A DNA stretch of 64,000 bases from NCBI RefSeq assembly GCF_025370935.1, contig NC_133493.1:5133069-5197068 (forward strand), given 5' to 3'. The translations under genes were made by a program, and so were the position numbers. Source of the DNA: Choristoneura fumiferana (lineage: Eukaryota > Arthropoda > Insecta > Lepidoptera > Tortricidae). The notes below the pieces were generated by a model. It was given only the letters and a program-made list of their open reading frames with translations, searched no databases and was not told where the DNA came from. Shown piece after piece: positions 1 to 11,277 of the stretch (position 1 is the first letter of the stretch; each line of letters begins with the position of its first letter).

Positions 1-89
1 AGATGACAGAGCCTAGATTATTTCTTCTTTTGGCCACTATGAGCGCTGCGATAGATTTCATTACCACCACCTAGTACTTCGCACCCTCT

Positions 90-184
90 CAATAGAAATG
101 CTTCATTTACCTATCTTCGCACAACACCGCTCTGATGGAAACAACTGAGCGGAGCGAGGCGAGGTAAATGAAGCGTTCCTATTG
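90..184. repeat. Small foldback repeat
   Basis: Inverted arms at 90..112 and 162..184 match at about 21 of 23 bases (core ATGAAGC/GCTTCAT) around a 49-bp centre. Probably a MITE remnant. Confidence 0.5.
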
Positions 185-803
185 GTTCATGACTAACACA
201 TTCCTCGCAACACATCCTCGCACTTCTCTGATTGGAACGCAGCCTTAGATTGTCTATGTAGCTATTGAATGATATCAGGCACTCAAAAATTTCATTCTCC
301 TATCTATAGAATTGAAAGAAATTCGAGAGTAGATAGTATTAAAAAAAATTTGAGCCGGTCACTATTTTTAATGGGTCACGACTGTTGAACTTTTAAGTTA
401 CTTTAGAAAGGTCTATACCATTCAACTTATTTTTTTCTTGTAGTTTTTAAGTAAGTATTTTTTTTATTTTATTTTTTACTTACAATTTCAAGATTATTTT
501 TTTTGTAATACTTTTTGTAAGCTTGTGTTATCCTCGATCATAATACATTTGGCGCTCTAAGGGTTATACTAAATAGATTGAAAATTACGCGTAATAGATT
601 ACATTCCTGTAATTCATGTCAAGGTAAGAATATTGTCATTATTTAATGGACATTTCATAATCATAGTCATTCACGTGAGATTGTTATCATGATAATACAT
701 GATAACAATGATAACAGAGGGTCAAGTTGCACGATGATTAACTGCTACATTACAAGGGGCTACGTCGTATAAAGTTAAGTTTCAGCTAAAAAAAAGTTTT
801 TGT
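185..803. other. Gene-free A+T-rich stretch with small repeats
   Basis: No coding signal. It holds a dispersed repeat at 346..415 (starting near GAGCCGGTCAC) that recurs at 19724..19790 on the same strand. It also holds a perfect 11-bp hairpin at 681..708 (TTGTTATCATG, 6-nt loop, CATGATAACAA). Confidence 0.5.
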
Positions 804-1193
804 TTAAGAGCGTTTACCTACCTACCTACTACCACCTGCTACCTACCTGCTGAGCTGGCAACGTTGCATTTTTGTTAGTTTTTCTCGATTACTCCATAAA
901 ACTTGAATGAAAATTAAAAATTTTGTCTGATAGAACACTTCTTAATATATTTTAATGTGTCTACTCCAATAATTATTCGTGATAGACTTTTATTTTCTTT
1001 AAAAAACATTAGTTCGTTTTTATAGAATATAAAAGTCTATCATGAATAATTATTGGAGTAGACACATTAATTTATATATTAAGTAGTGTTCTATCAGACA
1101 ACATTTTTAATTTTCATTTATTTTTTATGAAATAATCGAGAAAAACCAACAAAAATGCAACGTTGCCAGCTCAGCAGGTATAAACGCTCTTAA
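804..1193. mobile_element. 390-bp foldback MITE flanked by TTAA
   Basis: Two long inverted arms (about 804..985 and 1035..1193) start and end with GAGCGTTTA/TAAACGCTC and share CTGAGCTGGCAACGTTGCA. TTAA lies at both edges (804..807, 1190..1193), the target site of piggyBac-like elements. There is no coding capacity. The family assignment rests only on the TTAA. Confidence 0.75.
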
Positions 1194-1263
1194 ATATCAT
1201 TTTTAATAAGGAAACTTTTCGTTTCGGACGTGCAACTGTAGTGAGACTCACTTGTAGTGGAAT

Positions 1264-1436
1264 AAGCCAGTTAAATTGCATCTTTAATCGAGTTCAGCCC
1301 GATATGTTTCGGACTAATTCAAAGACCTTCCTCTAGGAGCATACGCCAGGCGGCTGCTGCAAAACGCGCAGTGCACGCCGCCGCTCTACTCCCATGGCTC
1401 TAAACTCGATTAGACACATGAGTTATCCGGTTTGTT
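1264..1436. repeat. Imperfect foldback repeat
   Basis: The ends carry related inverted sequences centred on TAATCGAGTT (1286..1295) and AACTCGATTA (1402..1411). The centre is G+C-rich. I recognise this as a common lepidopteran interspersed repeat. Confidence 0.45.
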
Positions 1437-1610
1437 TTACTGTTGTTTTTTCTAAATAGTTTTAATCTTTGTTAAATGTATGTACTGCATTGTCATTCGA
1501 TCTCTATAGTAAAATGTATACAAAAATTTAAGTAAATCATTCTTTCCACTGAAACTGAATTGAAATAAACTTGCAAGCAAAAAACAGACCAATGTACAAT
1601 GTGTGTATGT

Positions 1611-1780
1611 TCATCATCATCATCATCAGCCAGAAGACGTCTACTACTGAACAAAGGCCTCCTCTTAAAACGCCACAACGAACAACTCGCCACTCTACCG
1701 TGGATGTCGTCAGTCCACCTAGTGGGAGACCTGCCAACGCTTCGTCTTCCGGTTTGCGGTCGCCAACGAGAACTTTTCAC
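1611..1780 (-). pseudogene. RTE-type retrotransposon 3' end, with (ATG)n tail
   Basis: On the minus strand the frame reads RWRPQTGRRSVGRSPTRWTDD, the basic C-terminal region of lepidopteran RTE endonuclease/reverse-transcriptase proteins. A frameshift follows, then the (ATG)n tail (1611..1627). Dead remnant. Confidence 0.75.
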
Positions 1781-1793
1781 CCCCCCCGATGAA

Positions 1794-2241
1794 TGAAGGT
1801 GAAGCTAGTAACAAACAAAGCTTGTAGAAAGCTTATTGCAATTATACACTAATTATTACGCGAATCCGAAATCAAACTTCGGAAAAACAGAATCCGAAAG
1901 CCATGACAATAAACAGTTTTCAAATAATTTCCAATACACATTTTTAAGGCCCGAGTTGTGTCGCTTTATTATTTTTACACAGGCAAATCCACCCCCGGCA
2001 GCAGCTGCGATATTTACATTTTTATCGAGTTTCCATGATAAAAAAATAATTTATACCTTGTTCTTTGATCTTGTTGGAAATATTTAAAGAGGTCAATCAT
2101 GTTTTTATTTATGAAAAGAATGCGTCCCTTTTCGTCAACTTTTACGTTATTTTCATTTTTAGTTCATTAGATACACAATTATGTTGTAATTGGTCCATGT
2201 GGTCCCGGCGCATGCAATACAATACAATACAATGACAGAAG
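1794..2241. other. No gene seen
   Basis: A+T-rich sequence without a convincing frame. An (ATACA)n run near 2215..2234 may be the tail of a decayed retroposon. Confidence 0.4.
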
Positions 2242-2677
2242 TACAGTCAGCGTCTTATAGTACGTAGCAGTCAAGATCACCAAATACTTGGAAACATCTA
2301 AAAGTCATTAACATTGACCCAATCAAAGCGATCAAATTGCTCAGGACATCCACCGTGTAGAAATAAATCGGAGCACGCACATTGCCACTGGTAGCGCAGC
2401 AGCCATAATATCCAAAAGTATGGGACACACTAGAAAACTGAGCTTTATTTAAAAGGTTTAAGGTTTAATCTCGAGTTGAGTGCGAAATAAATTAACACGT
2501 CATAAAATTTGACTTTTTGTTTTTGACAATCACCGAAAAGAGTACCAACTTGTCAGTGATCGTCCTGTCTCTGTCATTTGGAGCCTGACTTTGACTGAGT
2601 CACTGGTAATGACTATTATGTATGTTTCCAAGTATTTGGTGATCTTGACTGCTACGTACTATATGACGCTGACTGTA
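2242..2677. mobile_element. 436-bp foldback MITE, TA target site, CAGTCAGCG ends
   Basis: TA-CAGTCAGCG at the left and CGCTGACTG-TA at the right. The inverted arms extend about 55 bp (through CAAATACTTGGAAACAT). The TA duplication and CAGT start resemble Tc1/mariner-derived MITEs. Non-coding centre. Confidence 0.72.
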
Positions 2678-3339
2678 CACCACAAATACAAGAATACAAA
2701 CAAACGAATCAAAGTGTAAAAGCGCATGGTCGACACACTGGAGACCAAAGGGCTGGCAGCTATCTCTCTCAATTAATTGCCATCTCTATTCAACACGGGA
2801 ATGCTACAATTTTCTAGGGCACTACGTGTTATGTTTTTAAACAAATTCAGTTTTATATTTAAGTTCCATTTGTAATTTTACTGTATCTCGTAATTATTTA
2901 TAACAGCGGAAATAAACTACAACAAAGTTTAAATAAGATTGAGGAAAATAATCATTTTTCATAAAGGTGACCTAAAACTAGAATTAATAGTAGAAAACCA
3001 CCGTTTACAATGTATAGACATAAATACATGGAAATTTGTACGAAACACTCGGCGCGTGAGTCCAAATTACACTTGGTTGGTCTTTTAGGTTCCGAACGAA
3101 TTCAAATATACTACATACAAACATGTACGAAACGTGTGGTGCCATCTATATTGTGGCCATTTTACAGGAACAATTTAGAAGCTGTCGCATTGCTTTGCGG
3201 TGGGGCAAAAACGTATGAAGTGCGACCCCCAAGCCCTATTGGTTGAGCTAGTGATGACAGACGGGCAGTTTTCAACAGATATCGATAGTCTTTTCAGCAG
3301 AAACATTGATATGGATAACAGTAGTACTAAAAACAAGCT
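2678..3339. other. No gene seen
   Basis: Short chance frames only. There is no splice-flanked or conserved-looking coding segment and no recognised repeat. Confidence 0.35.
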
Positions 3340-3590
3340 CGGTTGGATGCGACCTGCATCTACCGTGAACCTGCGACATCGTCAACCAGATCATCCGTCC
3401 ATCTCGCCGGTGAACATTCTAAGCTGCGATTGCCGATCCACGGTTTCATTCGAGAACTTTTCAGCCCCAACGGCCATCTGTTCTCCGTTCTATATGGCCT
3501 GCCCATTGCTACTTCAACGAGCTGATTTGTTTGTTGGCTATATCGGTGACCCTCTTTCTTCTCGTCTCCTCATTTCTGACTCGATCCCGT
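3340..3590 (-). pseudogene. RTE-type pol C-terminal remnant
   Basis: Minus strand from 3590: RDRVRNEETRRKRVTDIA, then WAGHIERRTDGRWG after a stop, then a frame-broken GRPPTRWTDDL-like part. These are the usual landmarks before the C-terminus of lepidopteran RTE proteins. Several stops; no tail preserved. Confidence 0.75.
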
Positions 3591-3821
3591 AGAGTAGAAA
3601 AGCTCGGTGAAGAGCCTTCTCAATAGCTCGCTGAGCAACTCTGAGCCAAACAAGTATAATATTCGCAATTTTCACTTATAATTAATTACCACAAAATATC
3701 ACATCATGACCACGGCTGCTGCAATATGATTAAAACGTTGAGGTAATATACAATATTATTGTCGTGATTAAATCCTGGGTAGGTATAGTTATTATTAATA
3801 ACCTAACAACAAAAAGTTGGA

Positions 3822-4052
3822 AAAACCCCTGACTTTTTCACTTCAAAGTTCAATATCTCAAAAACGGCTGAACCGATTTTGATAAAACACGATTAAGAAC
3901 CATTGCTAGAACACCTGCTTTCAAATAAAAAAACTGCATTCAAATCGGTTCACGGTTTTAAGAGCTACAGTGCCACAGAAGACAGACACACAGATATACA
4001 CATAGCGGTCAAACTTATAATAACCCTCTTTTTCCGTCGGGGGTTAAAAATT
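3822..4052 (-). repeat. Dispersed 'CCCCCGACG' repeat, copy 1
   Basis: Bounded by AAACCCCTGACTTTTTCACTT and CCGTCGGGGGTTAAAAA. It includes AAAAACGGCTGAACCGATTT and a run of CAGACACACAG. Other copies lie at 5698..5915, 25224..25450 and 62975..63180. Common in lepidopteran genomes; class unknown. Confidence 0.6.
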
Positions 4053-4079
4053 AGCTGTTTTCCGCGATTCCGTCAGCAA

Positions 4080-5335
4080 AAAAATAATTTATTGCCATAT
4101 AGTAAGAGCTATGCTATTTTCCGGAATAAAAACTATCCTATGTCCTTTGCAGAGTCTTAGATTATGTGCATAATTAAATTTCATCACGATCGGTCGAGTA
4201 CAAGAACGAAATAGTAACAAATTAACAAGTATATTCATATTGGTTTTTATAATAAAGGGTGCCCTTGAACTCAGTAGAATCGAACCTTGTATTAAGGGGA
4301 TCCCATGCCCCAATGACCTTCGATCTGAATTCCTTAGTTTTCTAATGTTGTAGCTTATTATATTAACAACAACGGCTTTAAGCAAATAGTCTCCCACATT
4401 TACTTCAAAGTTCATTGTTTTCGAGATATTTGGCATCAAAGTTGAACAATTTTAGGTCAAAAAACTGGTTTTCTGGCCATAACTTTTGTGTTAACTAGTT
4501 TGAAATAAAAACCCTCGACCAGTTTTTAGAGACGTCAAAGACGAACCCAAAAATGTAGATTTCGTATATGTTAGATCTTTCACGTCAACAGAGATACGAA
4601 ATAAGAGATTTTCAGACAATGTTTAAAAAAAATCATACAAAATTAAGTATTCATTTTTTTTAAATCCGGTAGACAAAAATGGAGATAAAAGATTGGAGAA
4701 CCGATAGCCGTTCGACTTATAATTCTATCTGTAGTACAAAAGTAGGAGATACGATTCAAAACTTGTCAAAAATCGATGAAAACCTCGGGTATGTAAAATA
4801 TAGATTACGACAAATTATTGAAGAAAAATCATCGACTGTCAAAAAACTCTGTTTCCCATCACTAACCGAGAGTCTAATAGCTCCAAAATTCCCGTTGCAA
4901 ACGACACCCTCAATATCCCTTGTCTATTTCCCCTAATTGTCGCCGCCGGGAATTTCCCGGTAAACATCCCCGGAGTTTTCCCGGCAGCAAATTGCACAAT
5001 TGAAACACTCTAAAGGGTTTTGAGAGGCCTTTAAATTAAAGAAATTGCGGACGGCTGACGTTAAATGGGAGCGATATTTTGCTATAAGTGCTGTATCGGT
5101 GGAATTGTTACGTAGAAAGGGAAGGTTGATTGTTCAAAGGTTCCGTATTCAAATGGTGCAAGCTTGACCCTATTTCCCTATTTTTGGCTCCGTTTTCTAT
5201 TTGTCTTTCTGTCAGAGGGCTGTATTTTAAAACACTGTAAATAGACTGCAAAGAAATTTAATGATGTCTGTGAAGTTCCTAAACTGCATTTGGCTAGAGC
5301 AGGAACTACAGTCCAAGCCCTAAAATCTGAAAAAA
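4080..5335. other. No gene seen; decayed repeats
   Basis: 4097..4200 resembles the lepidopteran repeat that contains 'CTATGTCCTTT...CATCACGATCGGT'. The frame at 4679..4936 (85 codons) has no recognised domain and no splice support, so I do not call it. Confidence 0.4.
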
Positions 5336-5339
5336 AAAA

Positions 5340-5644
5340 CAACGGCCAAGTGCGAGTCGGACTTGCGCACGAAGGGTTCCGTACCATCTATATGACATTC
5401 ATTTAGACATTAGCAAAAAACGGCAAAAAAACACGTTTGTTGTATGGGAGCCCCCTTAAATATTTATTTTATTTTTATTCTGTTTTTAGTATTTTTTGTT
5501 TTAGCGGCCACAGTTATACATAATCAAGAAAATTTCAACTGTCTGACTATCACGGTTCATGAGATACAGCCTGGCGGCAGACGGACGGACGGACGGACAG
5601 CGAGTTTTTCCGTTTTCACCCTTTTGGGTACGGAACCCTAAAAA
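5340..5644 (+). mobile_element. 'GGTTCCG' dispersed element, copy 1
   Basis: Begins GGCCAAGTGCGAGTCGGACT...GAAGGGTTCCGTACC and ends GGGTACGGAACCCTAAAAA, with a (GACG)n run before the end. Very common in Lepidoptera; non-coding, non-autonomous, class unresolved. The copy at 13835..14156 is the same subtype in reverse. Confidence 0.7.
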
Positions 5645-5697
5645 CATGTGCCCTGCCGCGACGTATATTCGTTTATATATTCGTTGCATGACGTAAC

Positions 5698-5915
5698 TTT
5701 TTGACCCCCGACGTAAAAAGAGGGGTTTTTAAATTTAATCCCAATGTCTGTCTGTGTGTCGGTGGCATCGTATCTCTCAAACCGATAAATTGATTTCGAT
5801 GCAGCTTGTATCACGTGAAAGCGAGCCTCCTTGCAGTGGTTTTTAGCTAAGTGTTAAAATCATTTCAGCCGTTTTTGAGAACTTTGAAATTACATCAGGG
5901 ATTTTTGTTATCCTA
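5698..5915 (+). repeat. Dispersed 'CCCCCGACG' repeat, copy 2
   Basis: GACCCCCGACGTAAAAAGAGG at the start, TGTCTGTCTGTGTGTCGG inside, and CAGCCGTTTTTGAGAACTTTG near the end. Matches the reverse complement of 3822..4052. Confidence 0.6.
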
Positions 5916-5935
5916 CTTAATATTATAAGGGCCTG

Positions 5936-6074
5936 TTTCACCATCCATTGATTAGTGTTAACTGACGGTTAAATGTGATGCCGTCTCTATTTGTTTTGTG
6001 CGAAAAGACGGAGACGGCGGCATCACATTTAACCGTCAGTTAACACTAATCAATGGATGGTGAAAGAGCCCCTA
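5936..6074. mobile_element. GGGCCTGTTTCACCA foldback MITE, copy 1
   Basis: A near-perfect palindrome: GGGCCTGTTTCACCATCCATT at the left is mirrored at the right (AATGGATGGTGAAAGAGCCCC), and the internal GATGCCGTCTC is mirrored by GAGACGGCGGCATC. Related copies lie at 49018..49145 and 60863..61008. Flanked by TA/TAA. Confidence 0.75.
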
Positions 6075-6218
6075 AACGTGAAAGTTTGTGATGACGGCCC
6101 CTACACTACATACCAATATTTCATCGAGGAGCCGTTTTCCGACATCCCCGAACGAAATATTATATATATAAGTATACAAGAATTGCTCGTTTAAAGGTAT
6201 TAGATAGATAGAAAAAAA

Positions 6219-6489
6219 GCCGTGGTGGCCTAGTGGTTTGACGTATGGCCTCTCGAGCCCGTATGGATCGTGGGTTCAAACCCCAGCTCGCACCTCTGAG
6301 TTTTTCGAAATTCATGTGCGAAATCACATTTGAAATTTACCACGAGCCACCAGCGAAGCAATTAAATTGTGTGTGTGTTCCCAATTCGCACTGGCCCGCG
6401 TGTGAATTACGGCCCAAGCCCTCTCATTGTGAAAGGAGACCTGTGCCCAGCAGTGGGACGTATATGGGCTGGGATGATGATGATGATGA
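6219..6489 (+). mobile_element. tRNA-derived SINE with RTE-like tail, copy 1
   Basis: A box TGGCCTAGTGG and B box GGTTCAAACCC lie in the first 80 bp, followed by CACCTCTGAGTTTTTCGAAAT. The 3' end is CCCAGCAGTGGGACGTATAT plus (GATGAT)n. It would be transcribed by Pol III and moved by an RTE-type enzyme. One of the two most complete copies. Confidence 0.85.
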
Positions 6490-7567
6490 GACATATAGAT
6501 ATGTAGAGCAATGACTACACAATGCATAGGCAGGAACTAAGTCACTTTCACAATTTAGTTTTAATGTCGTACTTAAGTAACGTGCAAAAAGTACAAAACA
6601 AGCCGAGCGCAAAACTGACCGGTGCCTAATTTGATAAAGTTTTATTTTGAAGCGTTCAGTGGCCTCGTTAGGACCTTGTCTAATTAAAACTTTTGTTGTT
6701 TGCCCTCCGTCTGTTTAATAATGTGGGATTTTGTGACGAAATAATTGTACGTTCAACGTTTAATTAGAATTATTCTTTAATTAAGTATGATTGTTGTTTT
6801 AACGTTTAAGTAAGAAAATATATAAGCGCTCAAAAATATTTTTTTATTGAATACGAGTTGCTGTCCGCGACTTTGTCCCTACATTCAAGACAGAGTGGTC
6901 GAGTTTTACGGCGGAGAATTTGTAATGCCTTCGTGAGGATATTCTTTGGAAAATAAAATGTTAGTCTTTCCTTGCCTTCCACACCGCAGAGGTGAATTCT
7001 GAAGTTCATAGTTTGTGATTGAGGGTGCTGCAGTCCATTTTCAAATTAGGTGCCTTCGTCACTTTTTACGATACCCACGGAAAGAGTGAGAGCTCACGTC
7101 TTGCAACTCTCGCAATGTCAGTCTCCCTAGAGTGACAAAATTTGTCTTTATTTCCTTTTTCTTTTTCTTTAATTTGTAAAATGTCACGAATAAATGTTTT
7201 TCTTTCTTACTTTTCTTTCTATTTTTCAATAGTGGCTTCTAAAGAACACATTTAATAAACATGCTAAAAGATTCAAACATGAGATAAGTGACTTCGTTCT
7301 AAAGCCAAACGAATTCCCTACACACCACCGCTTACGTTGTTCAAATAAATCTAACGATTTCACACCTCTTTGACTAACAACAGACGATGGAATTTGAAGA
7401 GCTTTCTTTACCCCTTTGAATACTGTCAAAGTAAGCCCTTTCAACTAGTAATCCAATGTAAATAGGTAAATCTATTTGCCGAATGTTACCTTAAGGTGAC
7501 GTCTGAAGTAGGAGGCAATGAGGCTGCCAGCAATGTATTTTGTGTGTTATATTTATAAGTTACTTTT
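6490..7567. other. No gene seen
   Basis: A+T-rich. A fragment near 6850 ('GCTGTCCGCGACTTTGTCC') belongs to a common lepidopteran repeat also seen near 16510, 24490 and 25478. The 72-codon minus frame at 7226..7444 has no recognised domain. Confidence 0.4.
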
Positions 7568-8156
7568 AAAAAACCAACCAAGAGCATGTCTGACACGCCC
7601 AAAATAGGGTTCCGAAGCCATTACGAAAAAAATAAGTAATATTTTTCTGAGGATTTCGTATTTAATACGGAATCTTCCAAGTTTAGGTATATTTTATACC
7701 TTAGGCTGCTATTTACTCTTAAACCACGAATAATTCTCAAGCAAACTTAGCCGTTATAGTTTTCCTTGAAAATTTGATATACTTACTACCTTTCTGAATT
7801 TTTTCAAATTTTTCCGATTTTAATGAAAATTTGCACTTTAAAGTTAAATATTTTGCAAACAAATCACTGAATCGAAAAATCGTTTTAGCAATCCTGTAAT
7901 GATTTTAAAAGATCTAACCAACGATACCCCACAATGCAAGGTCGGATGAGAAAAAAAAATCACCCTCACTTTACGTCCATGGGAGGTACAATATTTTTTT
8001 TTAAATTTTTATTGTACTATTTTGTCGGCATAGTTTACATACATATTTGTGCAAAATTACAGCTTTCTAGCATTGATAGACAGACAGACAGACAGACAGA
8101 CATGGCGAAACTATAAGGGTTCCGTTTTTGCCATTTTGGCTCCGGAACCCTTAAAA
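7568..8156 (+). mobile_element. 'GGTTCCG' dispersed element, long subtype, copy 1
   Basis: Starts CCAACCAAGAGCATGTCTGAC...ATAGGGTTCCG and ends GCCATTTTGGCTCCGGAACCC after a (CAGA)n run. The same long subtype lies in reverse at 57053..57704, and its 3' part at 60565..60725. Confidence 0.7.
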
Positions 8157-8348
8157 ATGGGGCTACGGTTTTCATCATCATCATCACGCTTATACCGGGT
8201 GGGCCCTGTAACAGCAGTAAAAAATTAAAAACCCAGGTTCTGCTACTCAAATGGATCTACTTTAGTTCTGCAACTTTCAAAAATTAAGTTATTTTATCAT
8301 TATGATTATTCCAAACAAATGATGAAAAACAAACGACAAAAAACAAAC

Positions 8349-8562
8349 GATGTCGTCAGTCCACCTAGTGGGAGGCCTGCCAGCGCTTCGTCTAACGGTT
8401 CGCGGTCGCCACTCGAGGACTTTTCTCCCTCAACGGTTATCTGTTCTTCGGGCGATGTGGCCCGCCCCAATGGGCAACCACTCAACAGTGCAATAGTGGC
8501 AACCCACTTCAACTTGCATATTTTTACAGCTATGTCGGTGACCTCAGTTTTTCCACGAATTT
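8349..8562 (-). pseudogene. RTE-type pol C-terminal remnant
   Basis: The minus strand keeps the GRPLGGLTT-like segment (the degenerate form of GRPPTRWTDD) and the upstream equivalents of WQWAGH. The 3' tail is missing. Confidence 0.65.
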
Positions 8563-8607
8563 AGTTAAGTACACAAAACTTGTAAAACGCTTGTAATAGT
8601 TTGTAAA

Positions 8608-8915
8608 GAGCCGTTGTGGCCTAGCGGTTTGACCTACACCTTTCAAGCAAAGGATCATGGGTTCATATCCGGGTTCGCACCTCTGAGTTATTCGAAATTC
8701 ATGTGCAAAATTACATTTGAAATTAACCATGTGTGGAAAGCATCGTGAGGAAACTTGCACAACCCTGCGATTCAATGGTGTGTGTGTGGAGTTCCCAATC
8801 CGCGCTGGACACGCGCGGGAACAACGGCCCTAGGCCTCATATTTGGAGAGGAGGCCTGTGCCTAGCCAGCAGTGAGACGTTATATTTTATAGGCTAAAGC
8901 TGATGATGATAATGA
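8608..8915 (+). mobile_element. tRNA-derived SINE, copy 2
   Basis: GAGCCGTTGTGGCCTAGCGG carries the A box; GGTTCATATCC is a mutated B box. The body matches copy 1, including ATCGTGAGGAAACTTGCACA, and the tail is (GATGAT)n. About 308 bp, full length. Confidence 0.82.
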
Positions 8916-9743
8916 TACTCGTAGAGGTTGCTTATGCAACGTAAACGCTTGCGTATAATTGCTGGCATCTTCGCGCGATAGAGCACGCCGGAACGCAAAG
9001 ACGTAACTCAACGTTTGGTGTTGGATGGTGTTATGCAATATTGCATCTGTTCAAATAATTTCTACAGGACCAAGATAATAAATGCAAATGAGCCACCTGA
9101 TGCTATCTTACCGCTGGATGGCAGTACCACCTTATTATTCTCCTTACTTAATTTTTTATGATATTTTTATAACTATCCCACAAAAACATTTCCTTTTAAA
9201 TTGGCGGCCAAGACTCACCAGCCCATAACACTTTCGCTATAAAAAGTTATCAGATCCAAGGAAAAGCCAAGCCCCTTAATCCTGGCTTCACTAACCCTAC
9301 ACCTTGGTTTTAAAGTGTGATCTGGTAGTTTCATAATTTTCATAAAATAGCTCTATAAAATTGAAGACCTGTGACATAATTTTCTACCGTACATATATTT
9401 ATAATTCTATCGGACCGTCTGGCCGATATTGCATGAAATTCAGTTTGTCTTATATATTGTGGTAATATTAATCTTAATTTCTTTTCCCCGATGCTTTTTA
9501 TACTTAGCGGTACAATTAATGATTGAGATAATGGATAAAATTCCACCATCCATCTTCGTCTTAACTTTATCGAACCAACGCGCTACATATATACATATAC
9601 AATATAGCTCATACCAAAGCTCCGTACAATGCTAATAGCGAATTATAACCGGCCTTTAAGTGCCATAGAGCACAAGAGCATAGGGCGCAAATATGTAACT
9701 CAACAATTTATTGAATCAGGCGTTACTTTGCGGAGGTCCATAT
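8916..9743. other. No gene seen
   Basis: No coding evidence. 9717..9743 carries a lepidopteran repeat end ('GGCGTTACTTTGCGGAGGTCC') abutting the next foldback; a diverged match lies near 10051. Confidence 0.4.
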
Positions 9744-9966
9744 CAATGAACTAAAATAATTTCCTTGCTCACCCCCGAACTTACGATAGCTAAGCTTATG
9801 CAAAATATAAGAAGAGTGTAGTGTGGTGGTAGTGATAGATGGGTTTGTGTGATTTGTGTGTGTTCTTACAGTGTGGAGGTGGAGGAACTGCATGAACACG
9901 CATATTTTGCATGAGCTTAGCTATCGTAAGTTCGCGGGTGAGCAAGGAAATTATTTTAGTTCATTG
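9744..9966. mobile_element. Foldback MITE with GTGTGT-rich centre
   Basis: The inverted arms start CAATGAACTAAAATAATTTCC and run about 65 bp through CTTACGATAGCTAAGC. The centre holds GTGTGATTTGTGTGTGTTC and AGTGTGGAGGTGGAGG. The centre recurs in reverse at about 56525..56660. Confidence 0.72.
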
Positions 9967-11020
9967 TAACACTCAACGTTTGGTCGTGCTTTTGTTACGC
10001 ACAGCTTTTATTGCATGCTTATAAATTTTACTGAATAATTGGTTGGTTCAGGCGTTACATTGCAAAGACCCACCAAAAGCAGCAACTAAATTATAGTACA
10101 TAATGAACAACCTACCAGTGAAATATTTTATGGTCATTTTTGAAGCACAATCTCTGCAGTAACCCAGATAAAACCGGTAAAATAAGTGGAGATATAATGT
10201 TATTGCAATATAACCTTAGACTTTTTGCCTCTGTTATTTTTTTATTCATCTTAACTCTATGCAAATTCTTGTCAATCTTGGCACAATTTGTTTAAAGCCC
10301 TCCTGGCGGTGGGAGCAACAGGCTTATAAAATATCTAATCTTTATTATATCCTTGGATTTTTTGCCCGTGTTTTATTTTTTTAATTCCTCTTAACTCTAT
10401 ACAAAATCACGATGGTGACTAATCAGCATAACTCTTTAATATTCTTGGCAATTTTGGCGCAAGTTGCATAAAGCCGTCCGCCACGCGGCAACAGGCGCCG
10501 TGGGCAGATAACGGCGTGCGCCAGAATTAATTAGTTAACTAAAAACTTGGCTCATTTTGCATGATACCAGCCAAGGACAAGAAAGTTTAGCGGGCAGATG
10601 CTTATTAAATTGAAGCGTAATTTATTCATTTGTGTACCATTACGAGGTTAACAGGTTAATTTAATTAAAGGGAGTATAGAAAAAAGAAAAGGCTTTTTTT
10701 ATGCTATAAAACTGAATGGAAACAACAGAACTATAATATGTAATAAAGCGCTTTAAAATCTATCCAGTCATGAATATAAAAGTTTAATGAGAACTACATG
10801 TTTTCTGTAAATTACTGTCTGGTGTACAAAAGAGTTACCATTGTATTGTATCATTTATTAAATTTGTCACGTTATAAAGAGTTACCAGTTAGAGTAAGGT
10901 CGGTTCCATTACTTACGTATTCATTTTTTTATAATAGTTGCTAAGAAAAATATGGATGCTTATGTTAGGACACTGACTGTACTAATCGTTATCATTGTCC
11001 TCGGTTATAAATAATAAAAA
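9967..11020. other. No gene; diverged local duplication
   Basis: Segments 10216..10322 and 10358..10495 look like diverged tandem copies: both have TTTTTGCC, CTTAACTCTAT, CTTGGC and AAAGCC then GGC...GCAACAGG. No frame is preserved. The rest shows nothing recognised. Confidence 0.4.
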
Positions 11021-11237
11021 ATCCCGTGTGATGTCGGGTTAGAATTACATCTCTCCATTTCTTCCGTGGATGTCGTAGGAGGCGACAAAGGATATAGGCA
11101 TACCTTAGGCAACAGGCTAGCAACGTCACTATTGTACCATTTTTCTCAAACTTAAAACCTAAAATTGCTTAAAGTGGCTCAGAAGCGGTAATGTTTCGTG
11201 TGCTCTGCCTACTCCATTTAGGAATACATGCGTGATA

Positions 11238-11274
<37 letters not shown>
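11021..11274 (+). mobile_element. GT-tailed retroposon 3' end, copy 1
   Basis: Holds CTCTCCATTTCTTCCGTGG, GGCAACAGGCTAGCAAC and CAGAAGCGGTAATGTTTCGTG. It ends in (GT)17 at 11241..11274. Same-strand copies at 12599..13140 and 54486..54717 end in short GT-rich runs. Looks like the 3' untranslated end of a non-LTR element. Confidence 0.65.

Positions 11275-11277
<3 letters not shown>

Noticed and set aside
6219..6300. tRNA gene (A and B boxes present)
   Set aside because: The sequence cannot fold as a full cloverleaf with a clear anticodon, and it continues into a repeat body and tail; it is a SINE head.
8090..8100. CRISPR or tandem-repeat array from (CAGA)n runs
   Set aside because: Short simple repeat inside a known eukaryotic dispersed element; no spacers.
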